A DNA stretch of 64,000 nt from an uncultured Bacteroidales bacterium (GCA_947302205.1 CAMYVD010000003.1:38458-102457), one strand, 5' to 3'; positions 1 through 10,702 are shown, counted from the first letter of the stretch. Made by a program: numbers and translations. The notes: generated by a model from the sequence alone, not told the origin.

Positions 1-3000
1 TACAATAGTTTCAGACATTATCTGAGTTTGGCCCACACTATAGACTATTACAACTTGAACAACAGGAATGAAACAGGAGGTTATATTGCCGACACCTCCT
101 ATTGGCAACAACGGGTTTATCCAGAATTCCACTATGAAACGGTTAACACCATAATATATCACAGTTTATCCTACAATCGTTTTATCCCATATTATTCCAT
201 TACCACTTCCATAAACCGCCTTGAAAACAAGGCAAAGCAAATTTGCAACCAGTTGGACAACAACGGACGAATCGCCAACACTACCACAATACACCAAAAA
301 GCCAAGTCCGAGAACTCGGTTTATCCCTGGGTCTCGCGCGACAGCACGGTTTACACCTACACCACCGTAAGCCTTTCAAACGGGACAACGGCGGTAAAGC
401 CCTCCAACATCAAGACATGGAACAGGAGAAAGGACTGTAGTCAGATGCCTTTCCACAACACAGCCTATACCTATACCGCCACTGGCAAGGTGGCAACCGC
501 TACCGTCACGGATTCCGACGGAGCCGTGGGCGTCGCCTCCTACACTTACAACGGCTTCGGACTGCCCACATCCGAGACATACACTCCCGCGGGAATGGAA
601 TCCAGGACCAAGTCGTTCGCATACGATGCGAAAGGCCGCTTCATGACACAGGAGACCGATGTGTTGGGACATGCCAGTTCGGCCACCTTTGACGACTACA
701 CTGGCTTGATGGCCACCTCCACCGACGTCAACAACCTGACCACCCGCTATCAGTACGACGCCTTGGGAAGACTGACAAAGGTTACACGCCCGGACCTGAC
801 GGTTCACAACACCAGTTACCGTTGGTACAACGACGCGGATTTTCCCGAGGCCGTGTACTATGTACAGGAGACGGAAACCGGCACGCCTGAGACCAAGACC
901 TACCACGACATCCACGGACGCATCGTCCACACTTATTGTGAGGGACAGGGCTATAACGACATCGTGTACGACAGTTTGGGACGAGTGACGCGGCGAACCT
1001 GCATCCCTTATCTTTCCTTGGGAGGCACGAAGACATGGCAAACGTACAGCTATGACATATATGGCAGGGTAACCGAGAAGGATGGACCCTACACCGACTT
1101 GTCGTATTCCTATTACGACTTCAACGCCCCATCGCAACACGTGTATTTTGTTTCCGTTCTCGACAATATCCGTGAAACACGCCAAATCAAGTCGTACGAC
1201 GCCCTTGGCCGGCTTGTGTCGGCCGAAGACCAAGGCGGAACTATCTATTACACATATGACTACGAGACAGTGTCGGGTATGATACGCGACTCGATGGCTG
1301 TCACCCTGGGCAACACCGTCACAACCATGATATCAGACATCAGAGGCAACCGCATCACCATAAACGATCCTGACGCCGGAACGGTGCGGTGTACCTATAA
1401 CGCGATGAACCAGCTCGTAACGCGTGTCGACGCCAACGGTGTCTGCGCCAACTACGACTACGATCTTTTAGGAAGGACGACAAGGGAAGCCTTTGAGAAG
1501 AACAATGCCGGCGAGGTTGTAAGATACACTTACGACAACGCACCCGGAAAAGGTGTCGGTAAACTCGCCAGTGTGTTGCACAATGGCGACCTTGACAGCG
1601 AGTATGTGTACGACACCCTCGGTCGCTTGTCAAACCGCAAGGTATACGACGGCATCACCTGTTACGAGCATCTGTACGCATACGACACGTTAGGGCGGCT
1701 GCGGTATCTCACCTATCCCGACGGCTTCAGCGTCAGCCACAGCTACAACGGTTATGGCGAGTTAGAGAAAATCCGCAATGCCGCTGACAACAGCCTGATT
1801 TATGCCATTGACACACGAAACAACCACCGCCAACCACTGACATGCCGTTTCGGCAACGAGACGGGGACGCAGTACACCTACAATTCCTACGGCATGTTGA
1901 CCGGCATCCGAAACGGGAACACTATAGAGGATGAATATGTCGTGAACGGAGGATCCCCAGGGACGACGCCCATAGTCTATTATTTCATCGGGTCACAGTA
2001 CCGCGACCTTGCCTACACTTACGATGAGAAGGGATTTATCGCCACCAGAAACGACACAAAAGTAAACCAGACCGAGGCTTATTTCTATGACGAACTTGAC
2101 CGTCTCACCTCGTACAAGCTGAACGGCACGACCGTGGCGGCATTCACCTACGACAACAGTGGCAACATCACCTCCAACACGAGGGTGGGCGACTATAACT
2201 ACAACGCCAACAGACCCCATGCGGTAGCCTCCATCGACGGCAACTCTCGCATTGCCATACCGCCTACGATAAGCGATGTCACCTATAACCTGCATAACAA
2301 GCCCACCCTGATCGACGAGAACGGCATTGCCATAGCCATCGACTATGACGCCTCTGGCATGAGGCGCCACACCACCATTACCAGCGGACATTCGCTCATC
2401 AAGGAAAAGACGAGGATATCCGAGCTTTACGAGATGGACGCCACTCCTACAACTTCACGAAGGTTGGACTACATATACGCCGAAGGCCGCGTTGTGGCCG
2501 TCCGCGTCTACGAGAACGGGACGGGGAGTCTCTACTACGTGCTTACTGACCATTTGGGCAGCTGGGAGAAGGTGCTGGACGAGAACAAGAACACCGTCCA
2601 GAGCACCCACTTCGACCCCTGGGGCAACCGCATGAGCTACACTGCTTGGAACACTCCGCAGACCCAGACCTCTTTCACCTTCGACCGCGGCTTCACTGGC
2701 CATGAGCATTACGACATCCTGAAGATCATCAACGCCAACGCCCGCCTCTACGACCCCGTCATAGGACGCTTCTTCTCCCCCGACCCCTTCGTGCAGGCAC
2801 CCGACTTCACGCAGAACTACAACAGGTACAGCTACTGCATGAACAATCCGGTGATGTATAGCGACCCGACAGGGGAGATCTTTGGGATAGATGATGCTAT
2901 TATTGTTGGTGCTATGATAGGTGCCTTTTTTGGAGGAATCCGAGCAGATCAAAAGGGCGAAAGCTTTTTGGGTGGCATGATAAAGGGTGCTTTTATTGGC

Positions 3001-3735
3001 GGTTTGGGAGGTGCCTTAGGTGGAATAGGAGGGGCTGGAATGAGTTATGCGGAAAATCTATTCCTCGGTGTATGGGAAGGGGGTTTTAACGGTTATGTGG
3101 ATGGCTTGGTTTGGGGAGAAGATCCAGGAAAGAGTATGCTGTATGGAATGGCTTCCGGGGCAGTTTTTACCACGCTTACTTCCGAAAATTTATGGAATGC
3201 CCTTCGTGGTAAAGGTTTTAAAACCAACGCCAACGTGTTTGAGGATTTCAAAGCAGGATTATATACTGAAAAAGGAGGTTGTTGGCAGCAAGATGCGTTG
3301 GATTATTTTGGATTTGAAGGTAATTATAAACCTGAAACAAATTCAATAACAAGTCCTGGATCAGAATATTGGGGGTCTGCAAATAGAACCACGGGAGATA
3401 TCTCTTATGGCAATTTTGCTTTTGAAGACTATACTTCGTTATACGGCACGTATTTAAAAGAATCTTGGACTTCACATAGAATAAAGGCAGGATTAGGCAT
3501 ACATGAAGTTTCAGAAGAACTAAAAGGTATGCCTTATGAAACATATTTAGAAGAAATTGATGGTTACATCCATGTATTTAAAAACCAAGGATTAATTTCT
3601 TATTCTACTAAAACTATTAAATATCCTTTTCAAGGTATTGAATATTATCAGACTTTATTAAAATTAGCAGGTTCATCGTATTCCGATTACCCAAGCAAAT
3701 ACATTTGGTTATATAAAATTCCTAGAAGATGGTAA
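1..3735 (+). CDS. Rhs/YD-repeat polymorphic toxin, 5'-truncated by the window edge, with AT-rich C-terminal tip ending ...LYKIPRRW
   Basis: Frame 1 is open from base 1; many YDxxGR repeats; Rhs core end 'NARLYDPVIGRFFSPDPFVQAPDFTQNYNRYSYCMNNPVMYSDPTG' followed by a Gly-rich hydrophobic linker and a non-repetitive tip. Confidence 0.9.
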   Translation, partial: YNSFRHYLSLAHTIDYYNLNNRNETGGYIADTSYWQQRVYPEFHYETVNTIIYHSLSYNRFIPYYSITTSINRLENKAKQICNQLDNNGRIANTTTIHQKAKSENSVYPWVSRDSTVYTYTTVSLSNGTTAVKPSNIKTWNRRKDCSQMPFHNTAYTYTATGKVATATVTDSDGAVGVASYTYNGFGLPTSETYTPAGMESRTKSFAYDAKGRFMTQETDVLGHASSATFDDYTGLMATSTDVNNLTTRYQYDALGRLTKVTRPDLTVHNTSYRWYNDADFPEAVYYVQETETGTPETKTYHDIHGRIVHTYCEGQGYNDIVYDSLGRVTRRTCIPYLSLGGTKTWQTYSYDIYGRVTEKDGPYTDLSYSYYDFNAPSQHVYFVSVLDNIRETRQIKSYDALGRLVSAEDQGGTIYYTYDYETVSGMIRDSMAVTLGNTVTTMISDIRGNRITINDPDAGTVRCTYNAMNQLVTRVDANGVCANYDYDLLGRTTREAFEKNNAGEVVRYTYDNAPGKGVGKLASVLHNGDLDSEYVYDTLGRLSNRKVYDGITCYEHLYAYDTLGRLRYLTYPDGFSVSHSYNGYGELEKIRNAADNSLIYAIDTRNNHRQPLTCRFGNETGTQYTYNSYGMLTGIRNGNTIEDEYVVNGGSPGTTPIVYYFIGSQYRDLAYTYDEKGFIATRNDTKVNQTEAYFYDELDRLTSYKLNGTTVAAFTYDNSGNITSNTRVGDYNYNANRPHAVASIDGNSRIAIPPTISDVTYNLHNKPTLIDENGIAIAIDYDASGMRRHTTITSGHSLIKEKTRISELYEMDATPTTSRRLDYIYAEGRVVAVRVYENGTGSLYYVLTDHLGSWEKVLDENKNTVQSTHFDPWGNRMSYTAWNTPQTQTSFTFDRGFTGHEHYDILKIINANARLYDPVIGRFFSPDPFVQAPDFTQNYNRYSYCMNNPVMYSDPTGEIFGIDDAIIVGAMIGAFFGGIRADQKGESFLGGMIKGAFIGGLGGALGGIGGAGMSYAENLFLGVWEGGFNGYVDGLVWGEDPGKSMLYGMASGAVFTTLTSENLWNALRGKGFKTNANVFEDFKAGLYTEKGGCWQQDALDYFGFEGNYKPETNSITSPGSEYWGSANRTTGDISYGNFAFEDYTSLYGTYLKESWTSHRIKAGLGIHEVSEELKGMPYETYLEEIDGYIHVFKNQGLISYSTKTIKYPFQGIEYYQTLLKLAGSSYSDYPSKYIWLYKIPRRW

Positions 3736-4856
3736 AGAGATTATTTTTTGTTATTTTGACAATACTATTGCAAATAAACATTTTCGGACAAAATGAGGCC
3801 GAATTGATAGTGGTTGTAGAAACACCTCCTGTTTTTGATGGAGATTTGGAAGACTTTATAAACAAAAACATAGAATATCCTTTATCTGCAATACAGGATT
3901 CCATAGAAGGAGTTGTGTTTGTAAGTTTCTATATAGATACCTTAGGATACACATTCAATCATCATATACAAAAAGGGGTTCGAGCTGATTTAAACGAGGA
4001 AGCTCTGAGAGTTACAAAACTTGTAAAATTCGTTTCAGCTGCAAAACAAAGGGGGAAGGCTATTATTGTAAACTATATCGTTCCTGTAAGATTCTCGTTG
4101 AATAATGAACAATACTCTATTATTGCCGATTCTAAAGAAGATAGTCTTTTTTGTGCTAAATATTGTCCATTTTATGATTTTGATTCAAAGGAAAACATCA
4201 TAGGAATTACCATACCCGACCAAATGGTATCATTACCCGAAGATAATATGATTCAATTGTTGGATGCAACGCAAATTATATTGGAATCAACCTTCGGATA
4301 CAATCCACAAGGTTTACCTTTGGTACTCTATGTAGTGGTGGATAACACTGGTATTGTTCGAGGCATTATTGTTGATACCGGGAACCATCAAAGTAAACGT
4401 TCTGAAGATGCGGCACATGTTGCGTTTAACTATTTAAAAAGAAAGGAATTTATACCAGCATCATTGCGTGGTAAGCCTATAACCTATGGCTTTTCTGTAT
4501 TGGCTAAAATCAATGAGGAAAACAAGGTAAACAATAATGAAATAGGGGTTGTCACAGAACCAACCTCTTGGCCTAATTACCAAAATGATCAATATTATCG
4601 AGAATTAACCGATTTTGTGAAAGATAATCTTCATTACGAAGACACTATTACTATTACTCAAACAGTGCATGTTAGGTTTATAGTGGATACTTTAGGCAAT
4701 ACTCATCATCATGAAATTGCTCACAGCGAGTCTCCAGCTTTAAATGATGAAGCATTGCGGATATGTAGATTAATTAGATTTGCAAACCCAGCTATGCAAA
4801 GGGATAGGCCGGTCTCGGTATGGTTTCAGGTTCCTGTCAAGTTTGAGCCAAAGTAG
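3729..4856 (+). CDS. Exported protein with repeated TonB C-terminal-like domains; putative immunity protein for the upstream Rhs tip
   Basis: Overlaps the Rhs stop by 7 bp (ATGGTAA); signal peptide MVKRLFFVILTILLQINIFGQ; two clear TonB_C-like segments (VVFVSFYIDTLGYT..., VHVRFIVDTLGNTH...) and a more divergent middle one. Confidence 0.6.
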   Translation: MVKRLFFVILTILLQINIFGQNEAELIVVVETPPVFDGDLEDFINKNIEYPLSAIQDSIEGVVFVSFYIDTLGYTFNHHIQKGVRADLNEEALRVTKLVKFVSAAKQRGKAIIVNYIVPVRFSLNNEQYSIIADSKEDSLFCAKYCPFYDFDSKENIIGITIPDQMVSLPEDNMIQLLDATQIILESTFGYNPQGLPLVLYVVVDNTGIVRGIIVDTGNHQSKRSEDAAHVAFNYLKRKEFIPASLRGKPITYGFSVLAKINEENKVNNNEIGVVTEPTSWPNYQNDQYYRELTDFVKDNLHYEDTITITQTVHVRFIVDTLGNTHHHEIAHSESPALNDEALRICRLIRFANPAMQRDRPVSVWFQVPVKFEPK

Positions 4857-4905
4857 ATCATGAAACCAAAACAAAAACATTGTATTTTTAAATGTCGCAA
4901 ATAAA

Positions 4906-5100
4906 ATGAGTACCAACCGGAACACCGTCCAGCAGACCCAGACCTCTTTCACCTTCGACCGCGGCTTCACCGGCCATGAGCACTACGACTGCGTAAAGAC
5001 GATTAATGCCAACGCGCGGCTGTATGATCCCGAGATAGGCCGCTTCTTCTCCCCCGATCCCTTCGTGCAGGCCCCCGACTTCACGCAGAACTACAGATGA
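4906..5100 (+). pseudogene. Orphan Rhs core 3'-end fragment with a 19-codon internal deletion relative to RHS1
   Basis: 'QTQTSFTFDRGFTGHEHYD...NARLYDPEIGRFFSPDPFVQAPDFTQNY' nearly identical to the RHS1 core end; stops before any tip. Confidence 0.85.
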
Positions 5101-5136
5101 CATAATTGCGGCGGCCGTCTTTGGAGCTATTTTTTA

Positions 5137-5168
5137 TTGTTCAAGACGGTTGGAAAGTTGTATCTTTG
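5137..5168 (+). promoter_or_regulatory. Bacteroidetes-type promoter (TTG -33, 21-bp spacer, TATCTTTG -7) for the TPR/HTH regulator
   Basis: TTG at 5137-5139, TATCTTTG at 5161-5168, ATG at 5192. Confidence 0.6.
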
Positions 5169-5191
5169 CGGTGTAATAAGGACTTAAAAAA

Positions 5192-7441
5192 ATGAAAGGA
5201 CATCTATATGTTGTTGTTGGTTTGGCGGTTGCACTGATGGCCTTGGCGGGGGCTTGCAACCCTCATGAAGAGAAGGCCGTGGAGCCGATGGGAAAACCAA
5301 TTTCTGAATTGGCCGCCATTGACAGCCTGATGTGGCGACAGCCTGATAGTGCTTTGACGGTGATGCTGGAGTTTGCGGGGAGTGATGTGGCGGATAGTCT
5401 GGATGAATTTAACGGTCATTACTGCCAGCTGTTGATTTCGGAGCTGCTGTATAAAAATGATTGGAAACAAAGCAACAGGGAGAATCTGCTGAAGGCGGTG
5501 GATTATTTTGACTTACTGGTTATTACAGAAGCACGTGGTGCATCTGAACATGAACGGAATGTGTTTTTAGACGCTCGGGCACATTATATTAATGGTGTTG
5601 GCTTTTATGAGCGGGGCGACGTGGTGAATGCCTGCGAGGAATACCTGAAGACATTGGAGGTGATGGAAGCACATTTTGAGGAGCAGGAATTGGTGGGGCA
5701 TAAGGCACGATTCTTGGCCTATACCTACAACCGGCTTGGAGACCTGTTTTCGGAGCAATTTATGATGGAATCCTCCATCACTTGTTATGAGAACGCACTT
5801 GTCTATTGCAAAATAGAACCCACCTCGCCCATTGGCGTTTCCAATATTTTATATCGGATTGGTAAACAATATGACAAGAAAAATGAGATAGAGAAAGCCA
5901 TTTCGTATTATAGCGAAGCCTTAGAAAACATGACGGAAACTGACAATATGGTTTATAGGGATATTGTTACAAGCAAGGCTCTATTTGACTATAAAACAGG
6001 GGTTGCGGCCGAAGTTTCATTGGATAAAATAAGACGTGTCCTTTTACAGGCAGAAACTGATAAAGAGCGATTACATCGTTATTTGGCCATTGGTGGTGTT
6101 TATTTTTATGAAAGTAATTATGACTCCGCACTGTATTATTTGGAACCCGTGTTTGAGAATCGCGAGGCTGGATTACAAGACCAGGCAGCAAATTATTTAT
6201 ACATCGTTTATGATAAGCTAGGTAACAAGGAGCAATCGGACTCCCTTGTGCATTATATGACAAGCCGAAAGAAATTGGTTGGAGAGAACAAGGCTTTAGT
6301 ATCAAGGCTCGAAGACATGTATAAGACACATATGATCCAAGAGCAAGAAAAACAGGCCGAAACAGAACGACAAAAAGCTGTGAGGAGAGTTCGGAACATC
6401 ATTGTGCCTATAGCTGTGGTAGTAGTGTTGGTTGTCATCTGTGCGTTGATGCTGAGAAACAAGAAGCAACTGAAGATTCAACAAGAGGAAGCGGACAGGA
6501 TACTTGATGAGACTGAACTGGAGCATGAGAAAACAAAGAAGAGATACGAAGAAGAACTGAGACAACTGAAAGCGGAAACCGAACAACGGTTGGAGGAGGC
6601 GGAAAGGAAGCACCAACAGTGGATGGCCGAGGCTAGCGAGCGACATGAGGAGGAGCTAAGGACGCAAAAAGACCTGTCGGAAAAGGAAATAGAGAAGACC
6701 AAAAAGCGGCATGTGAAGGAATTGGAAGCAGAGCGGTTGGCATACGAGAAGGAGCAGGAGACTTTAAGACGGAAGTTAAAGGAAAGAGAGGTTCGGGTAT
6801 ATGCATTGGAACAATCATTGAACCTACAGCAGAAAGCGGCAAAGCGACGGCGCGAGGCTTTCCTGAAGGAGCCGATTTGCCAACATATTCTCAACGAGGC
6901 GAGAAGCAAACAAATCACTACTCGCGACGTGGCGCACGAACTTGGCATTGCCCTCAAAGACAAGGACTTTAAACAGCTCGGAGAGGCGGTGGAGAAGCAT
7001 TACGAGGGTTTTGACCATGAGTTGTTAAGCCAATGCCCAGGTTTGAAACAAGGGTTGCTATCGTTGTGCCATCTGCATTTGTTGGGATTGAACGAAAGTG
7101 AGATAGCGGCACTAAAAAACCTGTCTTATTCCGCCATCAAGAAGCAAAACGAGAGCTTGCAGAGGAAACTTGGGGTGAAAGAAGACATAGCATCATATAT
7201 CATGGGGGTCGCAGAAGGGCTTTGTGGCACTCAAGGTGGCACTCAAACGAATGGGGTCATAGATGATGACCTTGATGCATGGATTGAAAGGCAAATTAAA
7301 GACAATCCAAAAATCACCACAGAGGAACTCGCCGAAAAGAGCCATAAAGGTGTGCGCACCATCAAGCGGCATATCAGCATGATGAGGCATATTCGCTATG
7401 TTGGGAGCGGATATAGCGGACATTGGGAAGTGATTGAATAA
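5192..7441 (+). CDS. Membrane-spanning TPR regulator: lipobox/TPR region, TM helix, coiled coil, LuxR-like HTH and winged-helix C-terminus
   Basis: LAGAC lipobox; TPR-like helices; TM IIVPIAVVVVLVVICALML; long charged coiled coil; 'LNESEIAALKNLSYSAIKKQNESLQRKLGV' and 'ITTEELAEKSHKGVRTIKRHISMMRHIRYVGSGYSGHWEV'. Confidence 0.75.
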   Translation: MKGHLYVVVGLAVALMALAGACNPHEEKAVEPMGKPISELAAIDSLMWRQPDSALTVMLEFAGSDVADSLDEFNGHYCQLLISELLYKNDWKQSNRENLLKAVDYFDLLVITEARGASEHERNVFLDARAHYINGVGFYERGDVVNACEEYLKTLEVMEAHFEEQELVGHKARFLAYTYNRLGDLFSEQFMMESSITCYENALVYCKIEPTSPIGVSNILYRIGKQYDKKNEIEKAISYYSEALENMTETDNMVYRDIVTSKALFDYKTGVAAEVSLDKIRRVLLQAETDKERLHRYLAIGGVYFYESNYDSALYYLEPVFENREAGLQDQAANYLYIVYDKLGNKEQSDSLVHYMTSRKKLVGENKALVSRLEDMYKTHMIQEQEKQAETERQKAVRRVRNIIVPIAVVVVLVVICALMLRNKKQLKIQQEEADRILDETELEHEKTKKRYEEELRQLKAETEQRLEEAERKHQQWMAEASERHEEELRTQKDLSEKEIEKTKKRHVKELEAERLAYEKEQETLRRKLKEREVRVYALEQSLNLQQKAAKRRREAFLKEPICQHILNEARSKQITTRDVAHELGIALKDKDFKQLGEAVEKHYEGFDHELLSQCPGLKQGLLSLCHLHLLGLNESEIAALKNLSYSAIKKQNESLQRKLGVKEDIASYIMGVAEGLCGTQGGTQTNGVIDDDLDAWIERQIKDNPKITTEELAEKSHKGVRTIKRHISMMRHIRYVGSGYSGHWEVIE

Positions 7442-7689
7442 CTGTTAGCTGTCTTGTCTGGTTATTCAATTAAGCTAATCGTTGATTTCATAGGGAAAAA
7501 GTGATTGCATTTTGTTTGCATTTTTTGTCTTTAACATACTGATTATCAGTTTGTACTTTCCCCATGTGGATGAATTCCAACTTTTCTCCAGCAAATTAAA
7601 GCACAACCAATTTTGCATCAGAATACTTTTGCTAGTGAAAGCATAAGCTAAAATCATCAGCAGTATTAACATTAAAAAACACAAATGCA

Positions 7690-8079
7690 ATGATTAAATT
7701 AAAACAAACAATTCTGATGCTCTGCTTAGTTCTTTTCGGAACATTATGCCATGCCGGTAACGTGACCAAAGCACAAAATGAGAAAGACGGTCATCAAGTT
7801 TCCATTGAATTAACAGAAAGCATAGGTGCAAGTAGTTCTGACAAAAGCAATGCCATTACACCATTCATTAATGGCCATGTGCTTGCTGTGGTATTCTTTG
7901 AAAACCTCGGCCAAGTCTCTGTGGAGGTTTCTACGGTTTCTGGTGCTTCAGTGCAATGCCTTTCGGTGCCAACACCAAATGGTTTGCAGGTTTACATCCC
8001 CAATGATGGGAATTACATTGTCACCTTTACGCTCTCCAATGGGGATGTGTATGCTGGTGAATTTACTGTAATTGATTAA
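7690..8079 (+). CDS. Small secreted protein, DUF3244-like
   Basis: Signal peptide plus ~100-aa beta-rich domain ending 'NYIVTFTLSNGDVYAGEFTV'. Confidence 0.6.
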   Translation: MIKLKQTILMLCLVLFGTLCHAGNVTKAQNEKDGHQVSIELTESIGASSSDKSNAITPFINGHVLAVVFFENLGQVSVEVSTVSGASVQCLSVPTPNGLQVYIPNDGNYIVTFTLSNGDVYAGEFTVID

Positions 8080-8111
8080 ATCGATATATCACTTTAGTTA
8101 GATTTATTACT

Positions 8112-9155
8112 ATGAAAAAAGTATTATTTAGCATGGCCATGATTGCCGTCTTTGTTGGAGTGATGATGACCTCCTGCAAAAAGGAAAACGAAACGGTTTC
8201 GAATGAAAAAGGACAAATTGAAGTTAATGACCCACAAAACGATGCCGAAGTGAGTCGCATCCTTGACTTCAAGAAGAAAGTCGATGAAAGGAAAGCGAAT
8301 CCGGGTATGAAGAGTGGGGAAACCATGACGCTTGAGGAGGCCATGGACAATGTGGTCGACCTCTTTAATGTGACCTACACTGAGCCGACGGCCTACTATA
8401 CTGCTACGGAAAGTCATCAATTTAGCATCAATGTTCCGCTCACGGTTGATGGCGAAGTGCTTGTTGACGATGTGGTGGCGGCTTATGAGCAGGCTGTGAC
8501 TGAAGCGCGGGGGGCCTATCATGCTAGTTTGTTCGCTAATAAAGGTTACAGGTGTCTTATGGTGACCTTTGAAATGCTAAGGGAGAATGAAGTGCGTTTG
8601 GATTTCAACGGCAGTTGTGGCGAAAGAGGGACAACCCCACCTACTCCACAACCCCATATTGATGGACCTTTTTCAGAAGGAGATGACTGGCTGTGCGGTG
8701 GTCATTATCAAGGGAAGTGTGATGATCCTAGCATCCCAGGAAATGCTGCAGAGAAACTTACGGAACAGCTGTTCCTGAAAATTAGCGGCGAGCTTCCAAC
8801 TGTACCTGAAGGATGCCGCATGGTATTTCTGCACGACACAATTTATACATTCTCTGGACCTGAATACCTGGGAATATACTATACCGAGGATTTGGACGAT
8901 ACCTGTATCGGTTGGATGTATCTTAACGACTATTATGCTGGAGAAATCAATAATATTTATCGAATACTTCCAGGAGAAAACGAGTTCAGCCTTACCGCAT
9001 TATATACGTTTGGAAGATATTATGTTGCTTCCGCTGTGGTTATTTGTGAGAATCACGAGAACGAATATCCTGGATTTCACAAACATGTTACAAGTGTCCA
9101 ATACGGACGCTTGGGCTATGTAAACAATGATGTAATTGGTTTCGAGAATCTTTAA
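8112..9155 (+). CDS. Hypothetical lipoprotein
   Basis: MKKVLFSMAMIAVFVGVMMTSCKK lipobox; no recognised domain. Confidence 0.7.
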   Translation: MKKVLFSMAMIAVFVGVMMTSCKKENETVSNEKGQIEVNDPQNDAEVSRILDFKKKVDERKANPGMKSGETMTLEEAMDNVVDLFNVTYTEPTAYYTATESHQFSINVPLTVDGEVLVDDVVAAYEQAVTEARGAYHASLFANKGYRCLMVTFEMLRENEVRLDFNGSCGERGTTPPTPQPHIDGPFSEGDDWLCGGHYQGKCDDPSIPGNAAEKLTEQLFLKISGELPTVPEGCRMVFLHDTIYTFSGPEYLGIYYTEDLDDTCIGWMYLNDYYAGEINNIYRILPGENEFSLTALYTFGRYYVASAVVICENHENEYPGFHKHVTSVQYGRLGYVNNDVIGFENL

Positions 9156-9167
9156 TCTCCAACAACC

Positions 9168-10658
9168 ATGAAAAAAATCATCTTTTCATTTGCTTTTCTA
9201 ATGACACTACAGGTCTCCCTTCAAGCCCAACAATGGGAATTTGACTATGCCACCGGTGAGAGATTCGTTCAATTTAGCCATGGTATTCTTGATTCGGAAG
9301 GGAATGGTGTTTTAGTGGGTGGATGCGGTCCCGCCTATCCTGATTATCACCCGATTGTGATGCGTGTTGAATCGGACGGGAGACATTCCGAGCGTGAATA
9401 CGAAGGCTTTGAAGGGTTGATGTTGACCCATATTGTGCAACTGTCCAACGGCAACTACTTTGTGGCAGGTCTCATCTCAGAAGAAGCCGTTGAAGTTCTG
9501 GTTCTTGATTCCAATTTGGAAATCATGGAGGATAAACGTTACGAAAAACCAGAAAACGCTTTATTACTTGCAGGAGGACGGCTTCTGCTTGAAGAAGATG
9601 GCACGGTCGTTATGTGTGGGAGTGCCAGATACACATCACCATACGAAGGTTACCGAACTCGTCCGTTTTTATATAGGTTTGATGAAAATGCCGACACCCT
9701 GCATTGCCGCTATGTCATGCCAGAAAGGCCAGAGCCCGAGTACTATATAGATCAATTCGAGTGCCATCAGATATTAAAAAATCCACGGGATAGCGGACTG
9801 ATTTTAATTGGAGATGGAATGCACGGTAACCCATCCCTTATTTGCTATGATTACGATTTCAACTACATTAGCAATATTTGGATGCATAATGACCAAAAGT
9901 TGCTTTTCACACAATACAGTTCATGTTGCTGGCTTTCGGATGACGACCTGCTGGTTTTCGGGACATTAAACGCGAAGAACGATCAATCGCGCAACATAGG
10001 GCTGCTTGATGTGAAATTGAGTGGCGGCGTAAGATGGACGGATACCATTCGTGCCGAACCCCAGCTTCCGTTCCGAGTCGCATCTGGGAAATGCAATTGT
10101 GCGACCTTTGTCAATGACTCGACCATCTATTGTTCTTATCAGTCTTCTGAAAACTTGTTTGGTCCTTATTTTCCAAGCGTTTGCCTGTTAAACAAAGACA
10201 TGGAAGTGCTTGGCAACAAGGTGTTTCTTGATGAAGAATACACCAATCATCCGACCCACTTCACTTTGCCTCAAAATGACAGAGGATGCATCATTGTCAC
10301 GTCCTTTGCCTTGGTAGCCAATAACACAAGCCAAGGGAAACTCATTAAAATGAGCCGTGAGGATTTCAATCCTATTCCCAGCAGTGTAGAGGAATTGCCA
10401 CAAGAAACGATAAAGGCTATGGCCTACCCCAACCCTGCCAAAGATTGGTTGAACATTGATATTACAGGTTTGCTTGATGGTCAGCAATATCGATTCCGAA
10501 TTTGTGATGCCTATGGGCGGGTTTGCATGGATCGCGTCGTTCATGTGGAGGGTAACCCTTTCAAGATATGCACGACTTCGTTAAGTCCAGGCTTATACTA
10601 TTATACAGTATGCAATTCGCAAACGGGTTTTATTTACGGCAAATTTGTGAAAGAATGA
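9168..10658 (+). CDS. T9SS type A sorting domain-containing secreted protein
   Basis: Signal peptide; C-terminal 'AYPNPAKDWLNIDITG...SLSPGLYYYTV...GKFVKE'. Confidence 0.75.
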   Translation: MKKIIFSFAFLMTLQVSLQAQQWEFDYATGERFVQFSHGILDSEGNGVLVGGCGPAYPDYHPIVMRVESDGRHSEREYEGFEGLMLTHIVQLSNGNYFVAGLISEEAVEVLVLDSNLEIMEDKRYEKPENALLLAGGRLLLEEDGTVVMCGSARYTSPYEGYRTRPFLYRFDENADTLHCRYVMPERPEPEYYIDQFECHQILKNPRDSGLILIGDGMHGNPSLICYDYDFNYISNIWMHNDQKLLFTQYSSCCWLSDDDLLVFGTLNAKNDQSRNIGLLDVKLSGGVRWTDTIRAEPQLPFRVASGKCNCATFVNDSTIYCSYQSSENLFGPYFPSVCLLNKDMEVLGNKVFLDEEYTNHPTHFTLPQNDRGCIIVTSFALVANNTSQGKLIKMSREDFNPIPSSVEELPQETIKAMAYPNPAKDWLNIDITGLLDGQQYRFRICDAYGRVCMDRVVHVEGNPFKICTTSLSPGLYYYTVCNSQTGFIYGKFVKE

Positions 10659-10702
10659 CTTTTTAACACTCAATTGCAATAAATACAACAAATAAACATT
10701 CA

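Noticed and set aside
376-1233. 285-aa minus-strand ORF
   Set aside because: Antisense to the Rhs YD-repeat reading frame; low-complexity V/G-rich translation typical of shadow ORFs in GC-rich coding DNA
7475-7690. 71-aa minus-strand ORF in an intergenic region
   Set aside because: AT-rich, no recognisable features or promoter; more likely chance
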